From assembly GCA_013001935.1 (NCBI GenBank), contig JABDKZ010000162.1, positions 1 through 6,303 of the forward strand: a stretch of 6,303 nucleotides of DNA, written 5' to 3'. A program made the position numbers and the translations under genes. The stretch's first letter is position 1. Each line of letters starts with the position of its first letter. Shown piece by piece: positions 6,187 to 6,303 of this stretch. Below the pieces are notes generated by a model, which worked only from the letters and a program-made list of their open reading frames with translations, was not told the DNA's origin and made no database searches. This stretch comes from Maribacter sp. (GTDB lineage Bacteria > Bacteroidota > Bacteroidia > Flavobacteriales > Flavobacteriaceae).

Positions 6187-6303
6187 TTTTAGTAACTGGT
6201 CATTTGTAGAGGCGTAGCCCAAAGATATTGGTTACCTGTGGCGTTATAAGCAGTACACCGTAACCTATTTCACTGGTCAAAGGCCACGCTTTCAATCAAG
6301 GCC
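6187..6303. other. Unassigned sequence after the proline dehydrogenase
   Basis: I see no gene I can support here. From 6211 on, GC content is about 48 percent (45 of 93 bases), clearly above the intergenic sequence elsewhere. ACTGGTCA occurs twice (6195-6202 and 6272-6279). Between the copies, GGTTAC (6230-6235) and GTAACC (6260-6265) form an inverted repeat. A plus-strand frame is open from 6218 to the window edge but has no start codon. A minus-strand frame closes after ten codons with a stop, so it could be the end of a convergent gene. No clear terminator for the proline dehydrogenase is visible. Confidence 0.4.

Noticed and set aside
6218..6303. Open plus-strand frame running to the window edge
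   Set aside because: It begins directly after a stop codon, has no start codon, and its 28 residues match no family I recognise.

Overview
The window looks like ordinary core chromosome of a marine-type member of the Flavobacteriia (Bacteroidetes). The reasons are the AT-rich composition, the lack of clear Shine-Dalgarno sequences before the genes, several TAnnTTTG boxes of the kind used as the -7 element in this phylum, and the character of the proteins. The second Lrp-like regulator, the monofunctional proline dehydrogenase and the small acidic protein beside aroB all resemble proteins I associate with Flavobacteriaceae. No mobile genes, CRISPR arrays, rRNA or tRNA genes were seen.

Layout. 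Bases 1-63 hold the first 21 codons, minus strand, of a probable XRE-type helix-turn-helix regulator cut by the window edge. An AT-rich intergenic region (64-353) follows, with three near-identical TACAAWTGTA palindromes. Two of them bracket a putative -7 box for the next gene, a cytosolic M14 zinc carboxypeptidase (354-1460, plus). Next come two tandem Lrp/AsnC regulators (1578-2057 and 2347-2826, plus) that align without gaps over 159 residues at about two-thirds identity. The first probably starts at TTG. The spacer between them has a terminator-like hairpin inside a longer inverted repeat. A clear intrinsic terminator (2851-2880) closes the second lrp gene only 12 bases before a DinB/YfiT-like protein (2893-3408, plus).

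On the minus strand, converging on dinB, lie aroB (3-dehydroquinate synthase, 4924-3860) and, downstream of it, a small acidic protein of unknown function (3741-3418). A 95-base divergent promoter region with a 10-bp perfect inverted repeat separates aroB from a proline dehydrogenase (5020-6186, plus). The last 117 bases hold no gene I can support. They are richer in GC than the rest and carry a short direct repeat and an inverted repeat.

How the genes relate. AroB feeds the shikimate pathway and proline dehydrogenase starts proline breakdown; these are separate pathways that share a divergent promoter region. Lrp-family proteins often respond to amino acids, and in some proteobacteria an Lrp-type regulator controls proline dehydrogenase. 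A link between the lrp pair and the proline or peptidase genes here is therefore plausible but not shown. I do not see a new defence or mobile system. The observations most worth a second look are the TACAAWTGTA operator cluster, the asymmetric divergence of the lrp pair, the terminator set against dinB, and the unexplained structured spacers.
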